Shown here in pieces: positions 25,800 through 34,102 of a stretch of DNA of 64,000 nt (its first letter is position 1; every line of letters begins with the position of its first letter). The notes under the pieces are model-generated. The model did not search any database, had not been told where the DNA came from, and saw nothing but the letters and a program-made list of their open reading frames with translations. This DNA comes from Flavobacteriales bacterium UBA7690. GTDB taxonomy: Bacteria; Bacteroidota; Bacteroidia; Flavobacteriales_F; PHOS-HE28. Made by a program: the position numbers and the translations under genes. The DNA lies in contig DLGQ01000035.1 of the NCBI GenBank assembly GCA_002482775.1, positions 31,497-95,496 on the forward strand. Reading direction: 5' to 3'.

Positions 25800-27572
25800 A
25801 TGCGCATCACGGAAGAACAGATCAAAGCCGCCCACAAGTCGCTCAAGAACGAGAACGGAGGGGCGTGGCAGGACTACTTCGGACTGCTCTTTTTGGAGGA
25901 ATTCCACAAAGTGCCGCGCGAGCAAGCGCTGCATCAAGTGGCCTTCGGAGGAGAAGACTATGGCATCGATGGATACCACTTCGATAAAGCCAAACGTCAC
26001 CTCTACCTGTTCCAATTCAAATGGAGCGGAGACCATGAACAATTCAAGCAAGGCTTCCGCACGTTGTTGGAGCACGGCATGGCCGAAGTGTTCGGTGCCA
26101 ACGCTGGTGGGCGCAGCCGCAACGCCGTAGTGAACGGCTTGAAGAACGCACTGCGCGAGAACCGTTCACGCATCGATCATGTCAGCTTCCACTTCGTCTT
26201 CACCGGCGAACCGGAGAAGGCCGAGAACAGCAGTGTGCTCGGTGCCTTGCGCGAGGATCTGGAGAACCGCAAGCACATGCTCGATGAGTGGTGGGGCAAG
26301 GAGGTGAGCATGGTGATCGAATACCGATCGCTCAGCGGAAAGCGCTCGCATTTCGTGGTTGACAAGACGCACGAGTATCCGATCAAGCTCTCCGGATCAT
26401 TGGAGAAGGATGGTCCCGATGGCCAGCAGATGGTGATCGGTATGGGCCGTTTGTATGATATCTACGGCATGTTCCGCCAGATGGGTTCGCGCTTCTTCGA
26501 GCGCAACATCCGACACAGTTTGCCCGAAGATGGATCAGTGAACCGTGTGTTGCAGAAGGCGTTCCGGGACATCGGTATCGAAAAGCGCCTCGATCCAGCG
26601 ATGTTCGCCTTCAACCACAACGGTGTCACCTTCAGCGCACAGAAGATCGAGCAGGACGGCACCGGGTACCGCATCACCGAGCCGCGGCTATTGAACGGTG
26701 CGCAGACCATCACCACCATGGCGCGTTTCATTGAGCGCGCGAAAGAGCGGGACGACATCGAGACCATCAAAGATCGTCTGAAGCGCATCGAGGTCATCTG
26801 CAAGGTGATCACCCAGGCCGATGATCCGTTCATCACCACGGTCACCATCAACAACAACCGCCAGAACCCGGTGGATAGTTGGAACCTGCGCGCGAACGAC
26901 CACATCCAACTGGAGCTGAGCGATCACTTCCGTGGCAAGCTCGGCATCTATTACGAACGCCAACAACGCGCGTTCGAAGGCCTCACGGAAGAAGAGCGCG
27001 ACGAACAGGGCATCACCGATGACAAGGCGATCCAGATGTTGAAACTGGCGCAAACCTTCCTGGCGTCGGAAGGGGAACTGGTGGTGATGCGCTCCATGCG
27101 CAAAGCCTTCGAAGAGGACAAGCAGTACGAAGCCATCTTCCACATGCGCCGCACGGAACCTGATCCACGTTACATCGTGCTGTGCTACAAAGTGCAGTTC
27201 CGGTTGCCGTTGCTCACGCGCAGCATCTTGGAACGTGGCGAGAACAAGTACAGCTTCGTGGGCCGTGGTCGTCACCTGCTCTGGGCCCTCATGTGCCAAG
27301 CCATCCTCAACGACAAGGACCTGCCGAAGATGGCCGAACGCTACGGCCAGGACCTCGCCATCAGCGCGAACTACATGCAGTACATCAGTGGCCTCGCCAC
27401 CGGTGCTTGCCGCGCGTTGCTCAGCGAACTGGTGGAGCAGGAGTCCAATGCCGCTGCGGTGAAGAACAACGAGTTCAACTTCCTGCGCAGCAAACAATCA
27501 TTCGACTACTGCATGGAAGTGGCTGCCAAGAAGTACGGCTGGGAGAAGCGCAAGCTTTCCGGCAACTGGTAA
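25800..27572 (+). CDS. AIPR-family protein with N-terminal PD-(D/E)XK-like region
   Basis: A 590-residue soluble protein of the AIPR (abortive infection phage resistance) family. The AIPR core is visible at about residues 235-500: DPAMFAFNHNGVTFSAQKIE, then EPRLLNGAQTITTMARFIE and TTVTINNNRQNPVDSWNLRAN. The first 110 residues look like a restriction-endonuclease-like fold, with GIDG (Asp57) and FQFKW (Gln72, Lys74) as the D...QxK active-site pattern seen in Mrr-like nucleases. AIPR proteins often sit beside restriction-modification genes; none is near, so this one is solitary. Start ATG 25800 is preferred to the upstream codon at 25713, which reads through the palindromic regulatory region. 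A bidirectional terminator follows. A role in phage defence is inferred from family membership only. Confidence 0.82.
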   Translation: MRITEEQIKAAHKSLKNENGGAWQDYFGLLFLEEFHKVPREQALHQVAFGGEDYGIDGYHFDKAKRHLYLFQFKWSGDHEQFKQGFRTLLEHGMAEVFGANAGGRSRNAVVNGLKNALRENRSRIDHVSFHFVFTGEPEKAENSSVLGALREDLENRKHMLDEWWGKEVSMVIEYRSLSGKRSHFVVDKTHEYPIKLSGSLEKDGPDGQQMVIGMGRLYDIYGMFRQMGSRFFERNIRHSLPEDGSVNRVLQKAFRDIGIEKRLDPAMFAFNHNGVTFSAQKIEQDGTGYRITEPRLLNGAQTITTMARFIERAKERDDIETIKDRLKRIEVICKVITQADDPFITTVTINNNRQNPVDSWNLRANDHIQLELSDHFRGKLGIYYERQQRAFEGLTEEERDEQGITDDKAIQMLKLAQTFLASEGELVVMRSMRKAFEEDKQYEAIFHMRRTEPDPRYIVLCYKVQFRLPLLTRSILERGENKYSFVGRGRHLLWALMCQAILNDKDLPKMAERYGQDLAISANYMQYISGLATGACRALLSELVEQESNAAAVKNNEFNFLRSKQSFDYCMEVAAKKYGWEKRKLSGNW

Positions 27573-27611
27573 GGCGCGGCATTGGATCGTTCACCATCGA
27601 CCAAACAACAA

Positions 27612-27642
27612 GAACAAGGGGGGCTTTCGGCCCCCCTTGTTC
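27612..27642. terminator. Bidirectional terminator between convergent genes
   Basis: A 13-bp perfect stem GAACAAGGGGGGC / GCCCCCCTTGTTC with a 5-base loop lies between the ends of the AIPR gene (plus) and the secreted-protein gene (minus). Flanking A/T tracts on both sides allow use in both directions. Confidence 0.88.
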
Positions 27643-27658
27643 ATTCAATAGGTTGTGA

Positions 27659-29194
27659 TCACTGCCCCACGGACAGTTCCTCGATGGACATCAAGATCGC
27701 CTTGGCCTTGCGGTCGTAGACGTACATGCACATCTTGCCCGAGCGACCCTCCATGGCACCGGACTTCATGTTCTCCGGGTTGCTTGTCACGAAGGAGGTG
27801 TACTTCTTCGGCAGGGGCAGCTTCTGGTGGTCGGTATCCTTACCCACTTCGATGGTAGCCACGCCAACGTAGGGTTTGCCCGCGCCGAGGCCGGCATCTT
27901 CGAAGTTCGTGTACACGATGGCGGGTTTGCCCGAAGGCAGGATCGTGGTGAACTCGTAGGTGAACATCTTGAACTTCTTCATGTACGCTGCCAGCGTGAT
28001 ACCGTCCATGCCCATGGCACCAGCGATGTCCAAGGACTTGTAGGGCTTCTCGATCTTGTTGATGTCCAACGGCTCACCGGCATTATCGAAGTTGAAGATG
28101 ATGTGATCCATCACGGTGAAGCGCAACGGGGCATCGGCCGTATTTCCGTTCATCATGGCCAGGGCTGTCATGGCACCTGCGGCTTTGCGGAAGGTCTCAG
28201 CGATCACCTGGTAGTTGCCGTTGGCATCCTTGGCGATGTTGTGGAAGAACACCTTCGGCTTGGAGCCGATGCTGAATTTGCGCGAGGTGGCTTTCAGTGC
28301 CGCCTGGATACCGTTGTCCCAGTCGATGCTCTTGAACGCCGTTTTCTTGCCGCTGGGGTCCAGCTTCAAGAAGAAGATGCCATCGGAGTTGTCGCCGGTC
28401 ATCTTTTCGCCATCGTAGTACATACCTGCCGTGGTCACAGCACCATCCGGCTCGATCAGGAACGCACCGGGCAGGTTCGTCTGCTTACCGTCGAACAGTT
28501 CGTACTCGTATTCTTTCTCGCCCGTGCTACCGTTGAAGGAGACCACTTTACCTAGGATCTTCTTGCTCATCATCCCGGGACGTTCCAAGGAGACAACGAT
28601 CAGTTTGCCAGGCCCGCTTTCTGCTGCTGCCACGCCGGTCATCCCGTTCTCCACGGTCACTGTTTTGGACCAGAGCTCCTTCAGGTCGCGGTCCATCTTC
28701 ACCACTTCGTAGCCCCATTTCTTCTCCTTCACCGCTTGGGTCAGGTAGAAGCCGGAACCATCCGTGGCAGGGTAGATCGCTGCGCTGCTGGCCGTGGCGA
28801 TCTTCTTGGTGGGCTCCACCTTCTCCTTGATGATGTTGCCGCTGCCGTCTACACTGATGAACGTATTGGTCTTCTTGTTCAGGTCCTCGAACATGAACAG
28901 GAAATCCTCACCGTTGAATTCGGAACCTTGGAGGTTACTGGTCTTCGTTACCGCGATCGCGGTCTTCTTGATCACGTTCAGGTCAAGGTCGTAGATCTCC
29001 AACGCGAATTCGACCATGCCCTTGCCGAGCTTCTCGTTCACGTAGTAGGTGTAGTATCCTTTGCCCGCGATAGGGTTCACTCCCCTGAACTCCTGTTGAC
29101 GGACACCATCGATCTGGACTTGTTGGGCGGACACCAAAGTGGTGGCGACCAGGCTGAGGCTGAGCAACAGCTTTGTGGGTGGAAAGCTCATCAT
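27659..29194 (-). CDS. Secreted Bacteroidota protein of unknown function
   Basis: A 511-residue protein with a signal peptide (FPPTKLLLSLSLVATTLVSA-QQ). The rest is beta-rich with repeated segments reading out values (GEDFLFMFEDLNKKTNTFIS, GKLIVVSLERPGMM, GAFLIEPDGAVTTAGMYYDG), suggesting a propeller-like fold. It resembles an uncharacterised Bacteroidota family of about 500 residues, possibly DUF6770, but I cannot confirm that. No sorting domain of T9SS type is present at the C-terminus (it ends MSIEELSVGQ). The start is one of two adjacent ATGs (29194 or 29191); the longer frame from 29263 would run into the divergent gene. It is divergent from the MORN-repeat gene with about 30 bases between start codons. 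Confidence 0.7.
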   Translation of the reverse strand: MMSFPPTKLLLSLSLVATTLVSAQQVQIDGVRQQEFRGVNPIAGKGYYTYYVNEKLGKGMVEFALEIYDLDLNVIKKTAIAVTKTSNLQGSEFNGEDFLFMFEDLNKKTNTFISVDGSGNIIKEKVEPTKKIATASSAAIYPATDGSGFYLTQAVKEKKWGYEVVKMDRDLKELWSKTVTVENGMTGVAAAESGPGKLIVVSLERPGMMSKKILGKVVSFNGSTGEKEYEYELFDGKQTNLPGAFLIEPDGAVTTAGMYYDGEKMTGDNSDGIFFLKLDPSGKKTAFKSIDWDNGIQAALKATSRKFSIGSKPKVFFHNIAKDANGNYQVIAETFRKAAGAMTALAMMNGNTADAPLRFTVMDHIIFNFDNAGEPLDINKIEKPYKSLDIAGAMGMDGITLAAYMKKFKMFTYEFTTILPSGKPAIVYTNFEDAGLGAGKPYVGVATIEVGKDTDHQKLPLPKKYTSFVTSNPENMKSGAMEGRSGKMCMYVYDRKAKAILMSIEELSVGQ

Positions 29195-29223
29195 GTATAG
29201 GTTAGCGACTTTGTTTACCCACA

Positions 29224-30795
29224 ATGATACTGGAAACCATCCTTTCTGGCCTCTTGCGAACACGCATCCACCTCGCGTTCATCCTGCTGCTACCGTTTCT
29301 GGCACGCGCCCAGAAGGTGGAAGAACGTACTTGGGAAGGCGGCGGCCTGAAGTCGCGGGAGAGCTTGGATAAAAAGGGCTTCAAGACCGGCGAATGCACC
29401 TATTGGTACGAGAACGGGCAGATGAAGCTGCGCGAGTTCTACGAAAAGGGCCGCCGGTCGGGCAAGTGCGAAGCCTGGTTCGAAGATGGAGCCTTGCAAT
29501 ACGACCGCACCTATGTGGTGATGCAGCGTAACAACGGCAGCTTGGCCGGTACGGAGCCCGTTGCGGTGAAGGACGGCCGTTGGGTGGAATACTACGAGAA
29601 TGGGCAGAAGCAGAAGGAAGAGGTGTACGCGCTTGGCGTGCTGCAGGGCGTGGTGCGCACGTGGTACGAGAACGGGGCGTTGGAAGAGGTGAAGACCATG
29701 AACGACAAGTTCGAGGATGGCCTATACGAGAAATACTTCGAGAACGGCAAGCTGCACAAGAAGGGCCACTACACCAAAGGTGAGAAGACGGGGCAGTGGG
29801 AGACCTGGCACGAGAACGGTAAGCTCGCCTACCGGGAAACGTTCGAAAGCGACAAGCACATCGATGGACCTTGGCGTGGCTCACACCCCGATGGTACGGA
29901 CAGTTTGAGCGGACAGTACGCCAATGGCCGCAAGGAGGGCATCTGGATCGCCACCCACCCCAACGGCCGGATGAAGAGCAAGGTCCTTTACAAGTTCGGC
30001 ATGCCGGCGGGATCCTTCGTGGAATTCTACCCCAACGGCAACAAGAGCAGGGAAGGTGCTTTTGGCGAATCCACGGCCGACGTGAAACGTGGACGAGAAG
30101 AAGGCGAATGGAGGGAGTGGCACGAGAACGGGCAGCCGATGAGCGTGTCCACCTACAAGGATGGCCGACGCGATGGGCCCAGCACCGAATGGTATGCCAA
30201 CGGACAGAAACGCTTCGAGACCACCTACATGTTCTCCGCCCGCAAGGATGATATGATGGAAGGCATGACCCGGGAGTGGCACGAGGACGGACAGCTCATG
30301 AGCGAAGGCGCGTACGTGCAAGGCATGCGCGATGGGTTGTGGAAAGAATGGTATCCGAACGGGAACTTGCGTATGCAGGCGGTGTTCGACAAGACCAAGG
30401 TGAGCGGCGCCATCACCGAGTACTATGAGGATGGCAAGGAGATGAGCAAAGGGTTCTACGAAGTGGAAGGCCGCCACAAGAAGCGCACAGGCCACTGGAC
30501 CACGTGGTACCCAGATGGTGCTCGCCAGAGCGAAGGGGACTACATCAACAACAAACGCCAAGGCCGTAGACAGGAGTGGTGGCCGAACGGCAACATCAAG
30601 GAAGATGCGTTCTATGCCGATGGAGCCAACCAAGGCGCGTACAAGGATTTCCACGAGAACGGACAACTGCGCACCGAAGGTTTTTACAAAGGCGTGCGGA
30701 AGCACCAAGGCTTGCAGCACGGAATTTGGAAACACTACAACGCACAAGGCGAACTGGTGACGACCGAGACCTGGTACAATGGTCGCAAGAAGTGA
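29224..30795 (+). CDS. Secreted MORN/YwqK-like repeat protein (17 repeats)
   Basis: A 523-residue protein with a signal peptide (RIHLAFILLLPFLARA-QK) followed by about seventeen MORN-variant repeats of roughly 23-30 residues. Each has a [WYF]-[YHFW]-x-[ND]-G-x core (WYENGQ, WFEDGA, YYENGQ, WYENGA, YFENGK, WHENGK, FYPNGN, WYPNGN, WWPNGN, FHENGQ and others). Databases name such proteins YwqK-family antitoxins; there is no partner toxin here and the protein is exported, so that label is not supported. Repeat arrays of this kind form long beta-hairpin solenoids, often used for binding. Its stop overlaps the start of the next gene by 17 bases, so the two are translationally coupled. Confidence 0.82.
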   Translation: MILETILSGLLRTRIHLAFILLLPFLARAQKVEERTWEGGGLKSRESLDKKGFKTGECTYWYENGQMKLREFYEKGRRSGKCEAWFEDGALQYDRTYVVMQRNNGSLAGTEPVAVKDGRWVEYYENGQKQKEEVYALGVLQGVVRTWYENGALEEVKTMNDKFEDGLYEKYFENGKLHKKGHYTKGEKTGQWETWHENGKLAYRETFESDKHIDGPWRGSHPDGTDSLSGQYANGRKEGIWIATHPNGRMKSKVLYKFGMPAGSFVEFYPNGNKSREGAFGESTADVKRGREEGEWREWHENGQPMSVSTYKDGRRDGPSTEWYANGQKRFETTYMFSARKDDMMEGMTREWHEDGQLMSEGAYVQGMRDGLWKEWYPNGNLRMQAVFDKTKVSGAITEYYEDGKEMSKGFYEVEGRHKKRTGHWTTWYPDGARQSEGDYINNKRQGRRQEWWPNGNIKEDAFYADGANQGAYKDFHENGQLRTEGFYKGVRKHQGLQHGIWKHYNAQGELVTTETWYNGRKK

Positions 30796-31333
30796 TCGCG
30801 CGTGGTTCTTGACTTGTGCCCTCCTGTGCGCAGGTGCGTCGTCCGGCCAGTTCGGCAACACCTTCGCGTATACCGGTGATGATGCCTTGCGCGATGCCGC
30901 CAACGTGCACTGGGTGAACTTCGGAGGATTCACCAACAACCTGTTGATCGAGGATGAAGAGCTCTTGTGGCCGTGGATGCCGTCGTTGTTCTACGAGCAC
31001 GGCTACTTGGTGAACCCCTCCAACGGAATAGCGAACATCAGCCTGAACGTATCGCCGGAGATCTTCCTCACCACCCTGTTCATGGGCCGTATCACCGGTA
31101 CCGCCGAGCTCGTGCTGCTGAAGGAAGCGATGAACAAACCAGAGCGCGGGCTCGGGCTTCGTATCGGCGCAGGCTACAGCGCACTGGGCAGCACCTTCGG
31201 ATTCACGGAGGCCACCCCGATCGTTCGCGCAGGGCTGTTGTTCGGGAACGTACGGGCCACCTATGCCTACAGCGTTGGCAGTCGCGCCATCATCGATCAC
31301 CAGATCGGCATCGGCATCAAATTCGATTGGTAA
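30779..31333 (+). CDS. Putative outer-membrane beta-barrel protein
   Basis: A 184-residue exported protein: a signal peptide (WFLTCALLCAGASSG-QF) followed by alternating hydrophobic/polar strands rich in Gly and aromatic residues (GLGLRIGAGYSALGSTFGFT, VRAGLLFGNVRATYAYSVGS). It ends in an aromatic residue (IGIGIKFDW), as outer-membrane barrels do. The size allows an 8-stranded barrel. It starts within the last 17 bases of the MORN-repeat gene in another frame, so the two proteins are probably made in a fixed ratio and may form a surface pair. The barrel call is from pattern and size only. Confidence 0.6.
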   Translation: MVARSDRAWFLTCALLCAGASSGQFGNTFAYTGDDALRDAANVHWVNFGGFTNNLLIEDEELLWPWMPSLFYEHGYLVNPSNGIANISLNVSPEIFLTTLFMGRITGTAELVLLKEAMNKPERGLGLRIGAGYSALGSTFGFTEATPIVRAGLLFGNVRATYAYSVGSRAIIDHQIGIGIKFDW

Positions 31334-31457
31334 TGGGTCTTCGTATGTCCATTCCATGGGGATGCTGGTGTCAATGAGATGATCGACCGAACACCGAGGC
31401 CATGCACCGAGGCGTTCTCTTCCTACGGTAACGCGGATCGGTCCATAGCTTCCCCGC

Positions 31458-33248
31458 GTGAAGCGGCGGATATTGATGGCTTGTATGCACGCCCTCGGGG
31501 TGTTGGGTTGCCTACGAACACATGGGCAGCGCCAAGCTACCATGGACAGTTTACGCATACAGGTCCGGGACGAACGATACCAAGAGGCGTTGGTCACTTC
31601 GGAGCTGCTGCTGAACACCTTGGGGCCGGATGCTTCTGTTGCACGCGCGGAGGTGATGTTCGAAATGGCCTCTATCTACTATTCCAGCCAGAACGAGAGC
31701 GAGGCGACACGCCATGCGCAGAACGCGCTGGTGCAGGCAACGGCATCGGCCGATACCGCTACCATGATGCGCGCCACGCGCTTGCTGGCCGACCTGCTCT
31801 TCGCGGCGAACCGGTACGAGGACGCCCTTGCCATGGAGCAGGAGGGCGTTCGGCTCGCACAGGCAGCGCGTGATGATGCCGCGCACGTGAAGTTCCTTTC
31901 CGGAGTGGGCGACAACTTCACCATGCTGGGTTTGCCCGATTCCGCGGAGCACTATTACCGCCGAACACTCGCTGGTCTTGCGCCCGACGATGTGCGGCAG
32001 CGTGCCATGACCGCCTCGAACCTCGCCAAATTGCTCAGTGAGAAAGGCGACCATGGCGGTGCGATCGCCATGCTGCGGCCAGCGGTGGAAGAATTGCGGA
32101 CACGGGATGAAGCCAAGTACGCGAAGGGCTTGAACACGCTGGCCTACGTGTACCACAACGCCGGGATGCATCGCGAAGCCATCGACCATTTCGCCGAGAG
32201 CGAACGGTTGAACCAGCTCACCGACAAGGACATCAGCACCACCTTGGAGAACCTGGGCTTCACTGCGGAAAGTCAAGCGGCGTTGGGTGAACATGAGGCT
32301 GCCTATGCGACCATGCTGAAGTTGGAGGAGCAACTGCACGCCTACTACGCGCGCACCGCCAACGATGAGATCCTGGCGCTGGAGAAACGGTTCGAGACCG
32401 AGCGCAAGGAGAAGGACAACGCCGTACTTCGGGCGGAGAACGAGGAACGCCGCATGAACGAGGAACGTTTGCGCAATCGGTGGGTCGCTGCGGCGGCACT
32501 GGTGGTGCTGTTGGTCGGTCTACTCGGCCTGCTGTACCGCAACTACCGGCTGCGTGGCCAGCATGCGCGCGACATGGAGCGGATCAATGCCGAGTTGCAG
32601 GACCAACGTGATCGCGTGCAACGGATGAACGATCTGCTGGAACTGAAGGTGCTGCGCGGTCAGCTGAACCCGCACTTCATCCACAACTGCCAGAACAGTG
32701 CCATCGCGTTGGTGAAGGAAGGCCGGGATACGGAGGCGCTCGTCTACCTGCAAGGCCTATCGAAGCTCATGCGCATGGTGCTGGAGCACTCGGTGACGGA
32801 CCGCATCGCGCTAGAGGCGGAGTTGGAGTTCCTCCGCCAATACCTCGCCTTGGAGGCGTTGCGGTTGAAAGGACTACGCTTCACCGTGGAGGCGGATGAG
32901 CACCTGCTGAAAGAGGAGGTTTTCTTGCCGGCCTTGCTCGTTCAGCCCTTCGTGGAGAACGCCATATGGCATGGTTTGGCGGCCAAGGTGGGCGACCGCC
33001 TCGTTGAGGTGCGTTTCCGTTCATCCGAGAATGGCCTGCGCTGTAACGTGACCGACAACGGTGTGGGGCGGAAGGCAACAGGTGGAAGAACGGACGGCGA
33101 ACGATCCTACGCGACCGATCTCACCCAGGAACGCTTGCTCCTGCTCACACACCGCATGCAGCAGAAGGGCTCCATCGTGATCAACGACCTATCCGAGGAA
33201 CGCGGTGTAGCATGCGGAACGGAAGTGGTGATCGAATTGACGATCTGA
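31458..33248 (+). CDS. LytS/YpdA-type sensor histidine kinase with TPR sensor region
   Basis: A 596-residue sensor kinase. The first 300 residues are exported and consist of tetratricopeptide-like helical repeats (for example ADLLFAANRYEDALAMEQEG, LNTLAYVYHNAGMHREAIDH). A coiled coil (about 305-340) and one transmembrane helix (residues 342-360) lead to a His_kinase domain with the phospho-acceptor His406 in LRGQLNPHFIHNCQNSAIAL. A HATPase_c domain follows (LLVQPFVENAIWHGLA and NVTDNGVG). The start codon is GTG 31458. The response-regulator gene of the matching LytTR type begins 22 bases downstream, so the two form a two-component pair. The TPR region suggests a protein or peptide signal, but nothing indicates which. 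Confidence 0.9.
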   Translation: MKRRILMACMHALGVLGCLRTHGQRQATMDSLRIQVRDERYQEALVTSELLLNTLGPDASVARAEVMFEMASIYYSSQNESEATRHAQNALVQATASADTATMMRATRLLADLLFAANRYEDALAMEQEGVRLAQAARDDAAHVKFLSGVGDNFTMLGLPDSAEHYYRRTLAGLAPDDVRQRAMTASNLAKLLSEKGDHGGAIAMLRPAVEELRTRDEAKYAKGLNTLAYVYHNAGMHREAIDHFAESERLNQLTDKDISTTLENLGFTAESQAALGEHEAAYATMLKLEEQLHAYYARTANDEILALEKRFETERKEKDNAVLRAENEERRMNEERLRNRWVAAAALVVLLVGLLGLLYRNYRLRGQHARDMERINAELQDQRDRVQRMNDLLELKVLRGQLNPHFIHNCQNSAIALVKEGRDTEALVYLQGLSKLMRMVLEHSVTDRIALEAELEFLRQYLALEALRLKGLRFTVEADEHLLKEEVFLPALLVQPFVENAIWHGLAAKVGDRLVEVRFRSSENGLRCNVTDNGVGRKATGGRTDGERSYATDLTQERLLLLTHRMQQKGSIVINDLSEERGVACGTEVVIELTI

Positions 33249-33270
33249 TCGCGTTGCCGAACTTGCGGGC

Positions 33271-34008
33271 ATGATCCGCGCCCTGCTGGTGGACGATGAT
33301 GATGCCGCACGGCGCTACCTCCGCGCGTTGCTGACCGAAGCCCACGCCGATGTGGACGTGGTGGGCGAAGCGGCGAATATCAGCGAAGCAGAGGTTGCGC
33401 TTGCGGTACACCGGCCCGAACTCGTGTTCCTCGATGTGGAGATGCCCGGCGGGACCGGATTCGATCTGTTGCGCACGCTGAAGCGTTGGGAGTTCGAGGT
33501 GGTCTTCACGACCAGCCACCAGCACTACGCCATACAGGCGATCCGTTTCAGCGCGCTTGATTACCTGCCCAAGCCCGTGCTGCCGGAAGAGCTTGCTGCT
33601 GCGATGGAGCGGTTCCGTGATCAACGACCTGCTCCACCAGCGGCACAGGTGCAGGATCAGTTCATCGCCAACATCGCGCAACCCGACCCCAGCAAGTTCA
33701 AGCTCACGATCCCGCATGGGGATCGCACCTTCTTCGTCGCACCCGCCGAGATCCTGCGCTGTGAAGCCGACCGCAACTACACGTGGGTGCATCTGGGTGA
33801 TGACCGGCGCTACATGTTGTCGCGGACACTGAAGGAATTCGAGGAAATGTTGGCGCCCTTCGGCTTCGTGCGCCTCAATCGTGGTGACTTGGTGAACCGG
33901 AAGCGGATCACGCATCTGGAAGACGGCAGCGCTGTCCTGCGCGATGGCTCCCGTATCGAAGTAAGCCGTCGCCGACTGGCCGAGCTGAAGCAGTTGCTGG
34001 CCTCCTGA
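33271..34008 (+). CDS. LytTR-family response regulator
   Basis: A 245-residue regulator: a receiver domain (residues 1-120) with the acidic pocket Asp8-Asp10, phospho-acceptor Asp55 (LVFLDVEMPGGTGFDLL) and conserved Lys101 (DYLPKPV). A LytTR DNA-binding domain occupies about residues 145-240 (GDRTFFVAPAEILRCEADRN ... FVRLNRGDLVNRKRITHLED). It is the partner of the LytS-type kinase directly upstream (22-base gap). Targets are unknown. In Bacteroidota these pairs often control neighbouring or distant secreted-protein genes, and a T9SS cargo gene follows at 34103. Confidence 0.94.
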   Translation: MIRALLVDDDDAARRYLRALLTEAHADVDVVGEAANISEAEVALAVHRPELVFLDVEMPGGTGFDLLRTLKRWEFEVVFTTSHQHYAIQAIRFSALDYLPKPVLPEELAAAMERFRDQRPAPPAAQVQDQFIANIAQPDPSKFKLTIPHGDRTFFVAPAEILRCEADRNYTWVHLGDDRRYMLSRTLKEFEEMLAPFGFVRLNRGDLVNRKRITHLEDGSAVLRDGSRIEVSRRRLAELKQLLAS

Positions 34009-34102
34009 TCACCACTCGGTAGATCCTTCGACCGCTGGATAGGAAGGCCTTTCCCGGCATGCGTACGGAGCACACTTTCGCGGCATCGATACGCCGAACA
34101 TC

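Noticed and set aside
29224..30795. Toxin-antitoxin module (YwqK antitoxin name)
   Set aside because: The protein has a signal peptide and seventeen repeats, and no toxin gene is adjacent. The name reflects database labels, not function.
29881..30939. Minus-strand frame opposite the MORN-repeat gene
   Set aside because: Its periodic pattern only mirrors the repeats of the plus-strand gene. No independent signal peptide or start context.
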